Assembly (NCBI GenBank): GCA_036504875.1
Contig: DASXUK010000020.1
Coordinates: 1 to 64,000, forward strand
Origin: JACPFJ01 sp036504875
Lineage (GTDB): Bacteria; Desulfobacterota; Desulfuromonadia; Geobacterales; Pseudopelobacteraceae
Direction: 5' to 3'
DNA length: 64,000 nt
The notes beneath the pieces were generated by a model that was not told the origin of the DNA, ran no database searches, and was given only the letters and a program-made list of their open reading frames with translations. Position numbers and translations under genes: made by a program. Of the stretch, positions 42,671-51,615 are shown in pieces; the first letter of the stretch is position 1; each line of letters begins with the position of its first letter.

Positions 42671-44638
42671 TTAGAAGTGGACCTCAAAGGTAGCGTACAC
42701 ATCGTGCGCTTCCTTAAGTGGAGCCAGAAGCATCAGGTCGGTTGGCTTGATGTCGGAGATCTTGACCGGTGCTCCGACCCAGTTGTTGCTGCCGGTGTAC
42801 TCGAAATCGTAGTACTGGTAACCGACTTTGAAGAAAGCCTTGCTCAGATAGGACGAGATCGGCTTGAGGTTGAGTTCCTGGATGATGTAACCCTCGTACA
42901 CATTGCCGCGGGTACCGTTCTTACTGGTCCATAGGTCGTCGGCAGCCGGGGTGAAGGTGATCCAGTTCTTGGAGCCATGGTTGTACTCGAAGCCCAGCTT
43001 GGTTTTCGAGGGAAGGTCATAGCGCATACCTGCCCACACCGAATAACCGGTTTTGTCGCTCGGCGCTTCCTGCGCAAAGAACTGGCCGGTCAGCAGGCCT
43101 TGGAAACCGGCATTCTGGGAGACATTCCCGCCGGGATGAGTCTTGCTCATGGCGAAGTCGGCAAAGAAGTTGAGGTTGCCGGGGCCGACCTTCTTGATGG
43201 TGCTCATGGCGCCGGCGCCGTACCAGTCGATATCGCCCAGGTTTGCAGCAGGGGCGGTGTTGCCGAAGACGGTGTTGTTCATGACCGGGAAGTCGAAGAG
43301 GTTGAAGGCGCGGTCCCACAGAAACCAGACGCGTAGCGGATCAGAATCGATCGGGACGATCGTGACGCCGAAAAAGTCGCTATCCTTGACGCTGTTGGTG
43401 GGCGTCTTGAAGCCGCTGTCGAAGCCGCGGCCGCCGCAGAGCTTGGCGTAGGCTCCGGGGAGGGCTTCGATATCGGGGGCATAGCCGATGGCAAAGCCGT
43501 CGAAGGCGTAATCGATCAGCATTGCAGGGGTGCCGCCGTTGCCGGGACGCTCGTTATTGAGCTTGAGGTTGGTGGGTGCGCCATCGGTGGAGGGACGGCG
43601 GCCGACCGAGATCCAGGCCGGCTGATCGGCGATGTTGCTCCAGGTGGCGTAGGCGCGGTCCACGTTCAGCAGGCTGCTCGAGGGAACATGGCTGAGGGTG
43701 CCGTCGAATACACCGACGCGGTCGGCGAAGAAGTTGCCGGCAACCTGGGAATCGTTCTCGGAGCCGGTGGACTTGTACATGCTAAGCCTGGCATTGACCG
43801 TCACGTCCTGGGTGGCCTTGGCATGCAGGTCGAGGCTGAACTTGTTGGTGAAGAGGGTTTCGTTCTTGGGCTTGTAGGCCTGGACTTGCTGTAGATTCGG
43901 CGAACCAGCACCAAGGAATGATTGCAGAAGAGCCGTATTTGCAAGTAGCGCAGCCTTAGTGGGTGTCGTTCCAAGCTGGGTGGCCAACTGGCCAATCATA
44001 GCCTGAAAAGCAGCCTGGCCTGCAGCGAGGTTCCCCCCCCCCAGCTTGGTCATGACCGCATTCATGACTCCTTGGTTAGTAAGGGTATTGAGGATGCCAT
44101 TTTGTTGAGCGGTAAGGCCTTTGGCGGCAAGCGCGGCATCAACAGAGCCATACGTAGCCATATACTGACCAACAACTTGATTGAATTGACTGGCATTTCC
44201 TCCCACGGTCAGAAAATTGAACATCGCCTGCGGCATGTAGTTATTTAAAATAATGCCGAATTGATCCTTTGTAAAAAGTGCACCTGTTTTGCCGGCCATC
44301 AGATAACTAAGGGCCGATGGGTTTATTGTACCATCGGCAACTGTATTATCGTTTAAAAAACGACCCACCATAGTCCCCATCGTGCCGATCGCATCCGAAT
44401 ATGGCACCGTCTTGCCATGCAGCGAATCACCCCTTAAACGGTATTCCCCACCGATGGTAAGCCACTTGCCGAGGGACTTGTCTTCATCCTTCTTAACTTG
44501 GCCCTTTAACGCATCAACCTCCTTACTAAGCTTGTCGATCTTCTGCTGCAGATCGTCATCCGCCGCTCCAGAGACCGCGGGTAACATGAGGCCAGTACAG
44601 GCCGCCACGAGCAACAACTTCATCATCTTGTTTCTCAT
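42671..44638 (-). CDS. extI: Outer-membrane porin ExtI-like (DUF3373 family)
   Basis: 655 residues from ATG at 44638 after AAGGAGGG; signal peptide ends SGA. A short coiled coil (LQQKIDKLSKEVDALKGQVKK) precedes KWLTIGGEYRLRGDS and a long series of alternating beta-strands ending in the aromatic C-terminus YATFEVHF, as in beta-barrel porins. Residues ~80-270 form a low-complexity Ala/Gln/Asn/Gly-rich insertion. ExtI in Geobacter is tied to selenite/tellurite uptake and reduction. A run of ten G on the coding strand (44033-44042) lies in the insertion and could allow slipped-strand switching. Confidence 0.85.
   Translation of the reverse strand: MRNKMMKLLLVAACTGLMLPAVSGAADDDLQQKIDKLSKEVDALKGQVKKDEDKSLGKWLTIGGEYRLRGDSLHGKTVPYSDAIGTMGTMVGRFLNDNTVADGTINPSALSYLMAGKTGALFTKDQFGIILNNYMPQAMFNFLTVGGNASQFNQVVGQYMATYGSVDAALAAKGLTAQQNGILNTLTNQGVMNAVMTKLGGGNLAAGQAAFQAMIGQLATQLGTTPTKAALLANTALLQSFLGAGSPNLQQVQAYKPKNETLFTNKFSLDLHAKATQDVTVNARLSMYKSTGSENDSQVAGNFFADRVGVFDGTLSHVPSSSLLNVDRAYATWSNIADQPAWISVGRRPSTDGAPTNLKLNNERPGNGGTPAMLIDYAFDGFAIGYAPDIEALPGAYAKLCGGRGFDSGFKTPTNSVKDSDFFGVTIVPIDSDPLRVWFLWDRAFNLFDFPVMNNTVFGNTAPAANLGDIDWYGAGAMSTIKKVGPGNLNFFADFAMSKTHPGGNVSQNAGFQGLLTGQFFAQEAPSDKTGYSVWAGMRYDLPSKTKLGFEYNHGSKNWITFTPAADDLWTSKNGTRGNVYEGYIIQELNLKPISSYLSKAFFKVGYQYYDFEYTGSNNWVGAPVKISDIKPTDLMLLAPLKEAHDVYATFEVHF
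44033..44042 (-). repeat. G10 homopolymer inside the ExtI coding frame
   Basis: Ten consecutive C on the + strand (G on the coding strand) span the codons for L-G-G-G-N of the porin. A one-base change shifts the frame and truncates the protein about two thirds from its end. Confidence 0.95.
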
Positions 44639-44656
44639 AAACCCTCCTTTAAATTT

Positions 44657-44676
44657 AGTGCTTATAATGAAGCACT
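44657..44676. promoter_or_regulatory. Inverted repeat in the extI leader
   Basis: AGTGCTT, ATAATG, AAGCACT forms 7-bp perfect arms just upstream of the extI ribosome site. It may be an operator or an mRNA hairpin. Confidence 0.45.
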
Positions 44677-44742
44677 TAAAATTGCATTCAATATACAACA
44701 TACAAAAAGAATGGTCTATTAAATTATATGATCTTTCATATA

Positions 44743-44761
44743 TTCAATATAATATATTGAA
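44743..44761. promoter_or_regulatory. Perfect 19-bp palindrome upstream of extI, candidate operator
   Basis: TTCAATATAATATATTGAA is its own reverse complement around the central A/T. The half site TTCAATATA recurs at 44688-44696 closer to extI. The 44639-44865 region is AT-rich with no gene. A regulator, possibly the IclR protein at 47743, could bind here; the pairing is inferred. Confidence 0.5.
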
Positions 44762-44865
44762 ACTATTGGGTTATAAAAAAGAGGATGGCTTAAAGGAACA
44801 ATACGAGGGCAACAGAAGATTGCGATAGGGGTAATGTTGGGTATATTTTCAACGGGAGGAACAGT

Positions 44866-45930
44866 CTATTTTTCCACCTCTTGAATAGCCGACTTGACTG
44901 CTTGCTCGGTGATCTGCTTGTCACCAACCAGAATCTTGGTTTTTTTGGTCCTGGTGTTTGTAACCACGACCGAGGGGGTAGAATTAAGGTTAAAACCGCG
45001 GTAGACGCTCAGGTTAGCCTGGGTGCCATACAGGATGTCGGCCATGTCGAGTTGGTGAAGTTTGACCCCGAATGGGGCAACTGCCGCCTGAACCTGGTCC
45101 GGGCTGGGATTTTTTGTCTTTAAAGCCAGGTCACCCAGTGCTTTGCGCAAAGGTATGTACTTGTCCTTTTCTAAGTATAAAAACTGCAGGTTATAGGGGG
45201 TAAAGTTGGATGTCTCCCGGTGAATAGGAAAATCAACAAAAGTGACCTTGGCAAGGCGAGCAATATCCGGGAACATTTTTTCAACCACAGGCTCTACTTT
45301 ACGGCAACTGGGGCAAAACCAGTCGCTAACGAAATAGACAATGGTGGCACTCTTCTGCTTCCCGAGAAAAGGATCCAGCTCGGCGGCCTGAGACTCTCTT
45401 TTTACACCCAAAATTGCGCCACCCAGACCAATGGCGACCATAATAATGACAGATAGAAAAAGTTTGGCACAAACTTTCATACCGGCTCCTTTGCGGGTCA
45501 ATAGCCCCCAGCTTTCATAAGATTTAAACAGGACGCCTGAAAAAACAACGCCTGCAATTCCCAGACAGATCGGACACCAGTGGCCGATATCATACTTTTG
45601 CAGCCAGATAAATCTTGTTTCCGCACCGGCAGCTGCAGCCAGCAAAAACAAAACAAGCCAATCCACCCGAAAAAATCGATGAGTTGCTATCTTGAGGCCG
45701 AGCAACAGAGAAAAATAACTTATTCCGAACCAGCCAAAATTAAGGCCAAAGATTGAAAAATCGCCCATATCGCTGCAGGCTGAACAGATTTTTAACACCG
45801 AGACTATCGATAGAATCACACCTGCAAAAAGGGCAATACAGACACCATAACATGCAACTAGCTCCCCGAAGGGGGGCGATGGTATTAGCGGTTTAAAATG
45901 CTGATTAATGTTTGAGTTGGCGGTTTTCAT
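44866..45930 (-). CDS. VKOR-DsbA-type fusion: vitamin K epoxide reductase domain plus thioredoxin-fold domain
   Basis: 354 residues. The N-terminal half has five hydrophobic segments and the VKOR Cys pairs: CSAC in the loop after helix 1 and CPIC (HWCPICLGIAG) for the quinone-facing redox site. The C-terminal domain (residues ~185-354) has VSDWFCPSCRKVEPVV, a thioredoxin CxxC, and a cis-Pro loop near TPSVVV. It would form disulfides in periplasmic proteins, using quinone as electron sink. Its place beside the cytochromes and a Cys-rich protein suggests it helps mature the cluster proteins. Confidence 0.88.
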   Translation of the reverse strand: MKTANSNINQHFKPLIPSPPFGELVACYGVCIALFAGVILSIVSVLKICSACSDMGDFSIFGLNFGWFGISYFSLLLGLKIATHRFFRVDWLVLFLLAAAAGAETRFIWLQKYDIGHWCPICLGIAGVVFSGVLFKSYESWGLLTRKGAGMKVCAKLFLSVIIMVAIGLGGAILGVKRESQAAELDPFLGKQKSATIVYFVSDWFCPSCRKVEPVVEKMFPDIARLAKVTFVDFPIHRETSNFTPYNLQFLYLEKDKYIPLRKALGDLALKTKNPSPDQVQAAVAPFGVKLHQLDMADILYGTQANLSVYRGFNLNSTPSVVVTNTRTKKTKILVGDKQITEQAVKSAIQEVEK

Positions 45931-45990
45931 TATTTTCCTAAAATGATCGCCAAAATATACTATCTAATAATATCACAGGTCAAGCCTGTG

Positions 45991-46179
45991 TTACTTTCCC
46001 GGCAGGTTTTCAGTCCCAGCCCGATTCAGGGACTCGAAAACCTCGATTTGTTCCTGCATAGAAAGCTTTTTGCGGCAGCATGTTGTTTGTCTCAAACATA
46101 AATGGCAACGATCGTCAGAACACCATTGGCAGCAAGTGCAATCCGGGCAGGGATGTTTTTTAATGGGCTCTTCAGCCAC
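45991..46179 (-). CDS. Nine-cysteine miniprotein, probable zinc- or FeS-binding
   Basis: 62 residues starting at a GTG that overlaps the stop of the preceding deacetylase by one base (TAGTG). Residues 11-36 hold nine cysteines: CPDC, TCC, QWC, RCHLC, TTCC. The pattern suggests one or two zinc or iron-sulfur sites. No signal peptide is visible. I know no family. It follows the deacetylase with translational coupling and precedes the VKOR fusion gene. Confidence 0.6.
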   Translation of the reverse strand: MAEEPIKKHPCPDCTCCQWCSDDRCHLCLRQTTCCRKKLSMQEQIEVFESLNRAGTENLPGK

Positions 46180-46964
46180 TAGAAGACAACATTGCGCTTA
46201 CCCAGGTTACCTTCCAGTATCTGGGAAAAGGCCTTGCCCTTATCGCTGTTGATCAGCAGATAACGGGGGAGTGTCATGATGTTGTCCTTGGAAGTCGCAT
46301 GATGGGCCTGGATTGTAAAGGTAGCCACATAACCAGCTTCGGCTGCTTTTTTCAGCAGATAGTCATCAAAGATGCCGAATGGCCAGGCCAACAGGTCGAC
46401 AGTGCCTCCCAATTCCTTTTCCAGCTTGGCCTTTGACTTCTTCAACTGGGTGTTCACCAGCTGCTCAAAGGCCTGGGGAGTCAGCTTCTTCCGGTCCTTC
46501 TTGAAGTTAGGATGCCAGAAGGTATGTGACTGCACATCGAATCCGTTCTTTTTGAGTTCACGCAACTGATCCCATGTCATAGCATATTTGGCATTCGAAA
46601 TTGCAGAGGGATAACAAAAGACCGTAACAGGGTAACGATATTTGCGGATGATCGGCAACATCTCGCTGTATACGGATTTATGGGCATCATCCTCGACGAT
46701 TACCACGGATTTGGGGCCAGGGGCCGGGGCTTTGCCAAGATAATGATCAATCAGCTGTCGTAGTGGGATAACCTTGTAGCCGTTATCATGCAGATACTTC
46801 ATATGCGATTCGAATATCGGTGTTGTGATTGTCATGCCATCAACCGCAGCCGGACCTAAACGATGATATAGCAGGATTGGCACGCGGAAATCGGCACAAA
46901 AGGCGTAAGCTGGGGCAAGAAAAACTAGCAGGAGGAGCAGACAGAAGAACTTCTTCAGTAACAT
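46179..46964 (-). CDS. Secreted polysaccharide deacetylase
   Basis: 261 residues, signal peptide ending AFC. NodB-like features: VPILLYHRLGP at the start, VIVEDDAHKSVYSEMLP with the catalytic Asp pair (the second Asp usually in D-D-G), VQSHTFWHPNF with metal His residues, and LAWPFGIFDDYL. The family form here has Glu-Asp-Asp at the metal motif. It removes acetyl groups from peptidoglycan or an exopolysaccharide. It differs clearly from the pair at the left end. Confidence 0.85.
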   Translation of the reverse strand: MLLKKFFCLLLLLVFLAPAYAFCADFRVPILLYHRLGPAAVDGMTITTPIFESHMKYLHDNGYKVIPLRQLIDHYLGKAPAPGPKSVVIVEDDAHKSVYSEMLPIIRKYRYPVTVFCYPSAISNAKYAMTWDQLRELKKNGFDVQSHTFWHPNFKKDRKKLTPQAFEQLVNTQLKKSKAKLEKELGGTVDLLAWPFGIFDDYLLKKAAEAGYVATFTIQAHHATSKDNIMTLPRYLLINSDKGKAFSQILEGNLGKRNVVF

Positions 46965-47060
46965 AAACTGGATGACCTTTCAAAAATATAGTGGGGTAAT
47001 TACCGGACGTTTTTTATCGTAGCTGATTTCCGCCCACTATGTCCTCAAAAAAATAATTAA

Positions 47061-47516
47061 TCATCCCCTGACGATGTATACAGAACAATGCGCGTTTGAG
47101 GCGACTTTATGAGAAACACTGCCCTTGATACGCCGCTGCAGAAAACCCTTGCCGGAACTGCCGATAATAATCACATCGATCTGTTCTTTTTTGGCGAACT
47201 CGAGAAGTTTGTCGGCCGGTGCCCCATATTCGACGATCATCTCCAGAGCCACATTGTGTTCCGAGGCGCATTTTTCAATGACATAAAAAATTCTGCGTCG
47301 CAAATCATCCCATTTTGCTGTCTCTGTAACCGGGGCAGACGGGACAAAATCGGTATATGTGGCAGTAGGGGCGTTTGGCAGTACCAGCATGGCGTAGATC
47401 TGGCTTTTGAACTGGCTACTGCTGCCAATGGCCATCCTGACCGCTTCCTCGGCTGCTTTGTCCGATTGCGGAGAGCCGTCAATAGCCACAAGGATCTTCT
47501 TTCTCAAGTTAAGCAT
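47061..47516 (-). CDS. Universal stress protein, UspA family
   Basis: 151 residues. Starts LRKKILVAIDGSPQSDKAAEEAVRMA and ends with the ATP-binding loop IIIGSSGKGFLQRRIKGSVSHKVASNAHCSVYIVR (G-x2-G-x9-G-S type). It probably binds ATP. It is divergent from the IclR regulator and lies upstream of the deacetylase on the same strand, 97 bp apart. Confidence 0.88.
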   Translation of the reverse strand: MLNLRKKILVAIDGSPQSDKAAEEAVRMAIGSSSQFKSQIYAMLVLPNAPTATYTDFVPSAPVTETAKWDDLRRRIFYVIEKCASEHNVALEMIVEYGAPADKLLEFAKKEQIDVIIIGSSGKGFLQRRIKGSVSHKVASNAHCSVYIVRG

Positions 47517-47604
47517 TGCCTATCCCCGCTCTGTTCTATTTCTTTAACTGGAACTTTCCCACCCACTTCATATAATATAAAGAATATAAAGCAATGTTTC
47601 ATAC

Positions 47605-47633
47605 TTGACAATTATAAAACAATATTCTATGTA
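47605..47633 (+). promoter_or_regulatory. Promoter of the IclR-family regulator
   Basis: TTGACA (47605-47610) and TATGTA (47628-47633) are 17 bp apart, 110 bp upstream of the regulator. The 47517-47742 spacer is very AT-rich; a loose match to the extI palindrome (TTCATATAATATA) lies at 47569-47581. Confidence 0.5.
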
Positions 47634-47742
47634 TTTAACACTTGTATCAATTTCGGCATGTAAAAACAGGTTTTTTATTTTCATTTGATAAATTGAGAGC
47701 TTAAGCCACACTAAAATCTAACTTTTTTGATAGGAACTATCT

Positions 47743-48525
47743 ATGGCCAAGAAAGAAAAATCCGAATATCTGATTCAGGCAGTATCTCATGCCCTTGATC
47801 TTTTGGAACAATTTCACGATGAAATTGATGAATTAGGCGTTACAGAACTCAGCAAGCGGCTGAAATTGCACAAGAATAATGTTTTCAGGCTTCTGGCAAC
47901 ATTGGAATCGCGCGGTTATATAGAGCAAAACCGCGTAACGGAAAATTACCGGCTGGGCCTGAAGACCCTGGAACTCGGCCAGACTTTTATACGCCAGATG
48001 GGATTATTGCGGCAGTCCAAACCTGTATTAGAGGCACTGGTCAAGGAATGCAATGAAACCACCTATGTGGCCATCCTAAAAGATTTCAACATAATTTATC
48101 TGGATGCTGTTGAAACAGACATGACCGTAAGGGTTGTCCCTAGGGTAGGCTCGCGCCTTCCGGCTTATTGTACCGCAGCCGGCAAAGTTCAGATTGCCTA
48201 CATGAGTGATGAGGAACTTGAGAATCTTCTCCCTCACAAAGAACTCAAACGCTATACCAACAACACCATCACCGACCGTGATACTTTAAAAAAGCAATTA
48301 AAGGTCATCGCCGAGCAAGGGTTTGCTCTGGACAATGAAGAGCTTGATATCGGGGTTAGATGCGTAAGCGCGCCCATCCGTGATTACACCCGCCGTATCA
48401 TCGGCGCAGTCAGTATCTCAGGTCCTTCGATGCGTTTCCTGGATGATCGTATTGACAAAGAGCTGACGCCTTTAGTCAAAAGAGCTGCCGAGGAGATATC
48501 TTCCAAACTTGGCTTTCAGAAATAA
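47743..48525 (+). CDS. IclR-family transcriptional regulator
   Basis: 260 residues. The N-terminal winged helix (residues ~10-70) has LGVTELSKRLKLHKNNVFRLLATLESRGYIEQ, followed by the effector domain with RVVPRVGSRLPAYCTAAGKVQIA, ALDNEELDIGVRCVSAPIRDYTRRIIGAVSISGP. Members bind small aromatic or carboxylic acids; the effector here is unknown. It is divergent from the UspA-led minus-strand gene set and is the only DNA-binding regulator near the ext region, so it is a candidate controller. Confidence 0.9.
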   Translation: MAKKEKSEYLIQAVSHALDLLEQFHDEIDELGVTELSKRLKLHKNNVFRLLATLESRGYIEQNRVTENYRLGLKTLELGQTFIRQMGLLRQSKPVLEALVKECNETTYVAILKDFNIIYLDAVETDMTVRVVPRVGSRLPAYCTAAGKVQIAYMSDEELENLLPHKELKRYTNNTITDRDTLKKQLKVIAEQGFALDNEELDIGVRCVSAPIRDYTRRIIGAVSISGPSMRFLDDRIDKELTPLVKRAAEEISSKLGFQK

Positions 48526-48546
48526 TCCCGGCCATTATTCCATCAC

Positions 48547-48571
48547 AAAGGCGGCTCTGGCCGCCTTTTTT
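48547..48571 (+). terminator. Terminator after the IclR gene
   Basis: AAAGGCGGC, a 4-base loop, and GCCGCCTTT pair perfectly, followed by six T residues. Confidence 0.9.
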
Positions 48572-48705
48572 CATTTCTGCTTGAAGAGCATGATACAGTT
48601 GGCTAGTATAGTTTGAATTCTCTGTCTAGGGATGAAACTTCCGCCGCTTATCCGAAAATGAACTTTTGAATATTAAAACTAAGTTTTTATACTCACGAGG
48701 CTTAA

Positions 48706-48897
48706 ATGCTGATTTATAAGGTAGTAGAACTGGGAACCGTTACTGAGGAAACAATTGAGGCGACTCTCAACGAATGGAGTGCCAAGGGCTGGAGTTTTGA
48801 CAGCCTGCAGTTTGCCATGCGCGAGTCCAGTCGACGACCTTCCATGGCCTTTGTGCTCTTTACCCGTGATCAGACCGATGGAGAGCTGGCCGAATGA
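48706..48897 (+). CDS. DUF4177 domain protein
   Basis: 63 residues, the usual length of DUF4177 proteins. The blocks MLIYKVVELGT, LNEWSAKGWSFDSLQFAM and MAFVLFTRD fit the family, a small domain of unknown function. It overlaps the start of polA (ATGA), so the two are co-translated. There is no evidence for a role in replication beyond position. Confidence 0.75.
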   Translation: MLIYKVVELGTVTEETIEATLNEWSAKGWSFDSLQFAMRESSRRPSMAFVLFTRDQTDGELAE

Positions 48898-51611
48898 ATG
48901 ATGATACCCTTTATCTGGTCGATGGTTCATCCTACATCTATCGGGCCTATTTTGCCATTCGCCATCTCTCCTCCCCCAGCGGACACCCCACCAATGCCAT
49001 TTACGGGTTTGTCCAGATGCTGCTCAAGCTGCTCAAGGATCATGATCCTAAGCATGTAGCGGTAGTTTTCGATGCCGGTCGAACCACTTTTCGTACTGAG
49101 CTCTATCCGGAGTACAAGGCCAATCGGGTTGCCATGCCTGATGACCTGCGCGTTCAGGTGGGACCGATCCGCGAAGTGGTCCGGGCCTTTAATATACCTA
49201 CACTTGAGTTGCAGGGGTTTGAAGCCGACGACATTATTGGCACTCTGGCTGCCAAATTCGCCAATAACGGTGGCAAGGTAATAGTTGTTACCGGCGACAA
49301 GGACCTGATGCAGATCGTTACCGACCGTGTCACCCTCCTGGACACCATGAAGGGCTCTGCCTCGGGGGTGACCGAGGTGATCGAGCGGTTTGGGGTGAAG
49401 CCGGAACTGGTCACCGATATTCTCGGCCTGGCTGGCGACTCCTCCGACAATATTCCCGGTGTGCCGGGAATCGGAGAAAAAACCGCTATGAAGCTGATCC
49501 ATGAATTTGGCAGCCTGGATCAACTGCTGGAGCGAACCGGAGAGGTCAAGGGCAAAAACAGCGAAAAACTGCGCGAATTTCGCGAGCAAGCGCTTCTGTC
49601 ACGCCGCCTGGCCACCATTGATTGTCACGTACCGGTCGAGATCAGCCTGGATGAACTGGCTACGCAGGAACCAGATCAGACCGCTTTGAACGACTTTTTC
49701 AAGAGGTACGGTTTCACGACTCTGATCAAGGAGCTGACCGCCCGCGCCACCTTACCGACCGAAGACTACTGCACGGTTGTTTACCCGGCCGAGCTTGACA
49801 AATTGCTATCAGCTCTGCAACAAGCCGGCCTGTTCGCCTTTGACCTGGAAACAACCAGCCTGGATCCGCGGGAAGCACGCCTAGTCGGCTTATCTTTTTC
49901 CTTTAAGGATCATGAAGCTTTTTATGTACCGGTGGGCCACACGATCCCCTCTTCCCAGGCTGATTTGTTCAGCCGTGCTCAGGGCGCCGAAATTCTGCAC
50001 CCCTCCCAACTCTGCCAGGAATCAGTACTGGAATGCCTGCGGCCGCTCCTGGAAAACCCGGCTTTACGCAAGGTCGGCCAAAATATTAAGTACGATCTGC
50101 AGGTATTGGCTAATCACGGCATTCGACTGGCAGGGACCTGGTTTGATACCATGCTGGCCTCCTATGTACTGAATCCCACCCGTAAGGGACATGGCCTGGA
50201 TGCCCTGGTGCTCGAACATTTAAGCCACAAGATGATCAGCTATAGCGAGGTTACCGGCACCGGCAAGGCCCAGAAAAATTTCGCGCAGATAGAGATCGAC
50301 GCAGCCTCTCGTTACGCCTGTGAAGATGCCGATGCCACCTGGCTTTTGCGGAACAAACTCGAACCAAAACTAGCCGAAAGCGGATTGGAAGAGCTGTTCC
50401 ACACCCTGGAGATGCCGCTGTTGACGGTCCTGGCCGAGATGGAAAACCATGGCGTGCTCCTGGACATCAACATGTTAGAGAGGCTTTCCAAAGATTTCGC
50501 TGCCAGATTGACCGAGCTGGAGGGGCGCATCTTCGAGCTGGCCGGTGGCCCCTTTAATGTCAATTCTCCCAAACAAATGGGTGAGGTGCTCTTCGACCAA
50601 ATGGGCCTGCAGACCGGCAAAAAGACCTCCGGCAAAACCGGCTGGTCCACTGACAACGAGGTTCTGACAGCCCTGGCCGAGGAACATGAAATTGCTAGGC
50701 TGATCCTGGATTATCGCGGAGTGGCCAAGCTTAAATCAACTTACAGTGACGCCCTCCCCCGTTTGGTAAATCCCCGCACCGGGCGCGTACATACCTCCTA
50801 TAACCAGACTGTCACTAATACCGGCCGTTTGTCGTCATCCGAACCCAACCTGCAGAATATTCCAATCAGAAGCGAAGAAGGGCGCATGATCCGGCATGCC
50901 TTTATCGCGCCGCCCGGCCAGGTGATCCTCTCGGCCGACTATTCCCAGATCGAGCTGCGCGTCCTGGCACATCTGTCCGGCGACCAGGTTTTCTGCCATG
51001 CCTTTGCCAATGACGAGGATATCCATACCCGCACCGCCAGCGAGGTCTTCGGCCTGTTCCCTGAGATGGTCACCCCTGACATGCGCCGTCAGGCCAAAAC
51101 CATCAACTTCGGCATTATCTACGGACAAGGGGCCTTCAGCCTGGCCAAACAATTGGGCATAGCCCGCAAAACAGCCGATGAGTTCATCAACACCTATAAG
51201 GATCGTCACCGCGGTGCCATAGATTTCCTAGAGGCTTGCATCCGCCAGGCTGAAGAAACCGGTTGCGTAACAACCCTGCTGGGGAGACGTCTGCCGATTC
51301 CGGAGATTAACAGCAGCAACGGCAATATCCGTGCTTTTGCTCAGCGCAATGCCATTAACTATCCCATTCAAGGCTCGGCGGCCGACATCATCAAGAGCGC
51401 CATGCTCCGGGTCGACCGTCGCATACGTGCAGAAGGATTGAAAAGTCGGCTGATCATGCAGGTGCATGATGAACTGGTGCTTGAAGTGCCTGAAGATGAG
51501 CTTTTGCTGGTGGAACAACTGGTGGAGGAGGAGATGTCGCAGGCAGTAGAAACCAGGGTACCATTGAAGGTGGATATCAGTTACGGCAAGAACTGGAGCG
51601 AGGCCCACTAA
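48894..51611 (+). CDS. polA: DNA polymerase I
   Basis: 905 residues. The N-terminal 5'-3' exonuclease (LYLVDGSSYIYRAYFA, LAGDSSDNIPGVPGIGEKTA) is complete, the 3'-5' exonuclease keeps its DxE (FAFDLETTSLD, near residue 315), and the polymerase domain has motif A DYSQIELRVLAHLSGD, motif B RRQAKTINFGIIYGQG and motif C QVHDELVLEVP. It fills gaps in repair and removes RNA primers. recO follows after 4 bp. Confidence 0.97.
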   Translation: MNDDTLYLVDGSSYIYRAYFAIRHLSSPSGHPTNAIYGFVQMLLKLLKDHDPKHVAVVFDAGRTTFRTELYPEYKANRVAMPDDLRVQVGPIREVVRAFNIPTLELQGFEADDIIGTLAAKFANNGGKVIVVTGDKDLMQIVTDRVTLLDTMKGSASGVTEVIERFGVKPELVTDILGLAGDSSDNIPGVPGIGEKTAMKLIHEFGSLDQLLERTGEVKGKNSEKLREFREQALLSRRLATIDCHVPVEISLDELATQEPDQTALNDFFKRYGFTTLIKELTARATLPTEDYCTVVYPAELDKLLSALQQAGLFAFDLETTSLDPREARLVGLSFSFKDHEAFYVPVGHTIPSSQADLFSRAQGAEILHPSQLCQESVLECLRPLLENPALRKVGQNIKYDLQVLANHGIRLAGTWFDTMLASYVLNPTRKGHGLDALVLEHLSHKMISYSEVTGTGKAQKNFAQIEIDAASRYACEDADATWLLRNKLEPKLAESGLEELFHTLEMPLLTVLAEMENHGVLLDINMLERLSKDFAARLTELEGRIFELAGGPFNVNSPKQMGEVLFDQMGLQTGKKTSGKTGWSTDNEVLTALAEEHEIARLILDYRGVAKLKSTYSDALPRLVNPRTGRVHTSYNQTVTNTGRLSSSEPNLQNIPIRSEEGRMIRHAFIAPPGQVILSADYSQIELRVLAHLSGDQVFCHAFANDEDIHTRTASEVFGLFPEMVTPDMRRQAKTINFGIIYGQGAFSLAKQLGIARKTADEFINTYKDRHRGAIDFLEACIRQAEETGCVTTLLGRRLPIPEINSSNGNIRAFAQRNAINYPIQGSAADIIKSAMLRVDRRIRAEGLKSRLIMQVHDELVLEVPEDELLLVEQLVEEEMSQAVETRVPLKVDISYGKNWSEAH

Positions 51612-51615
51612 GGGG

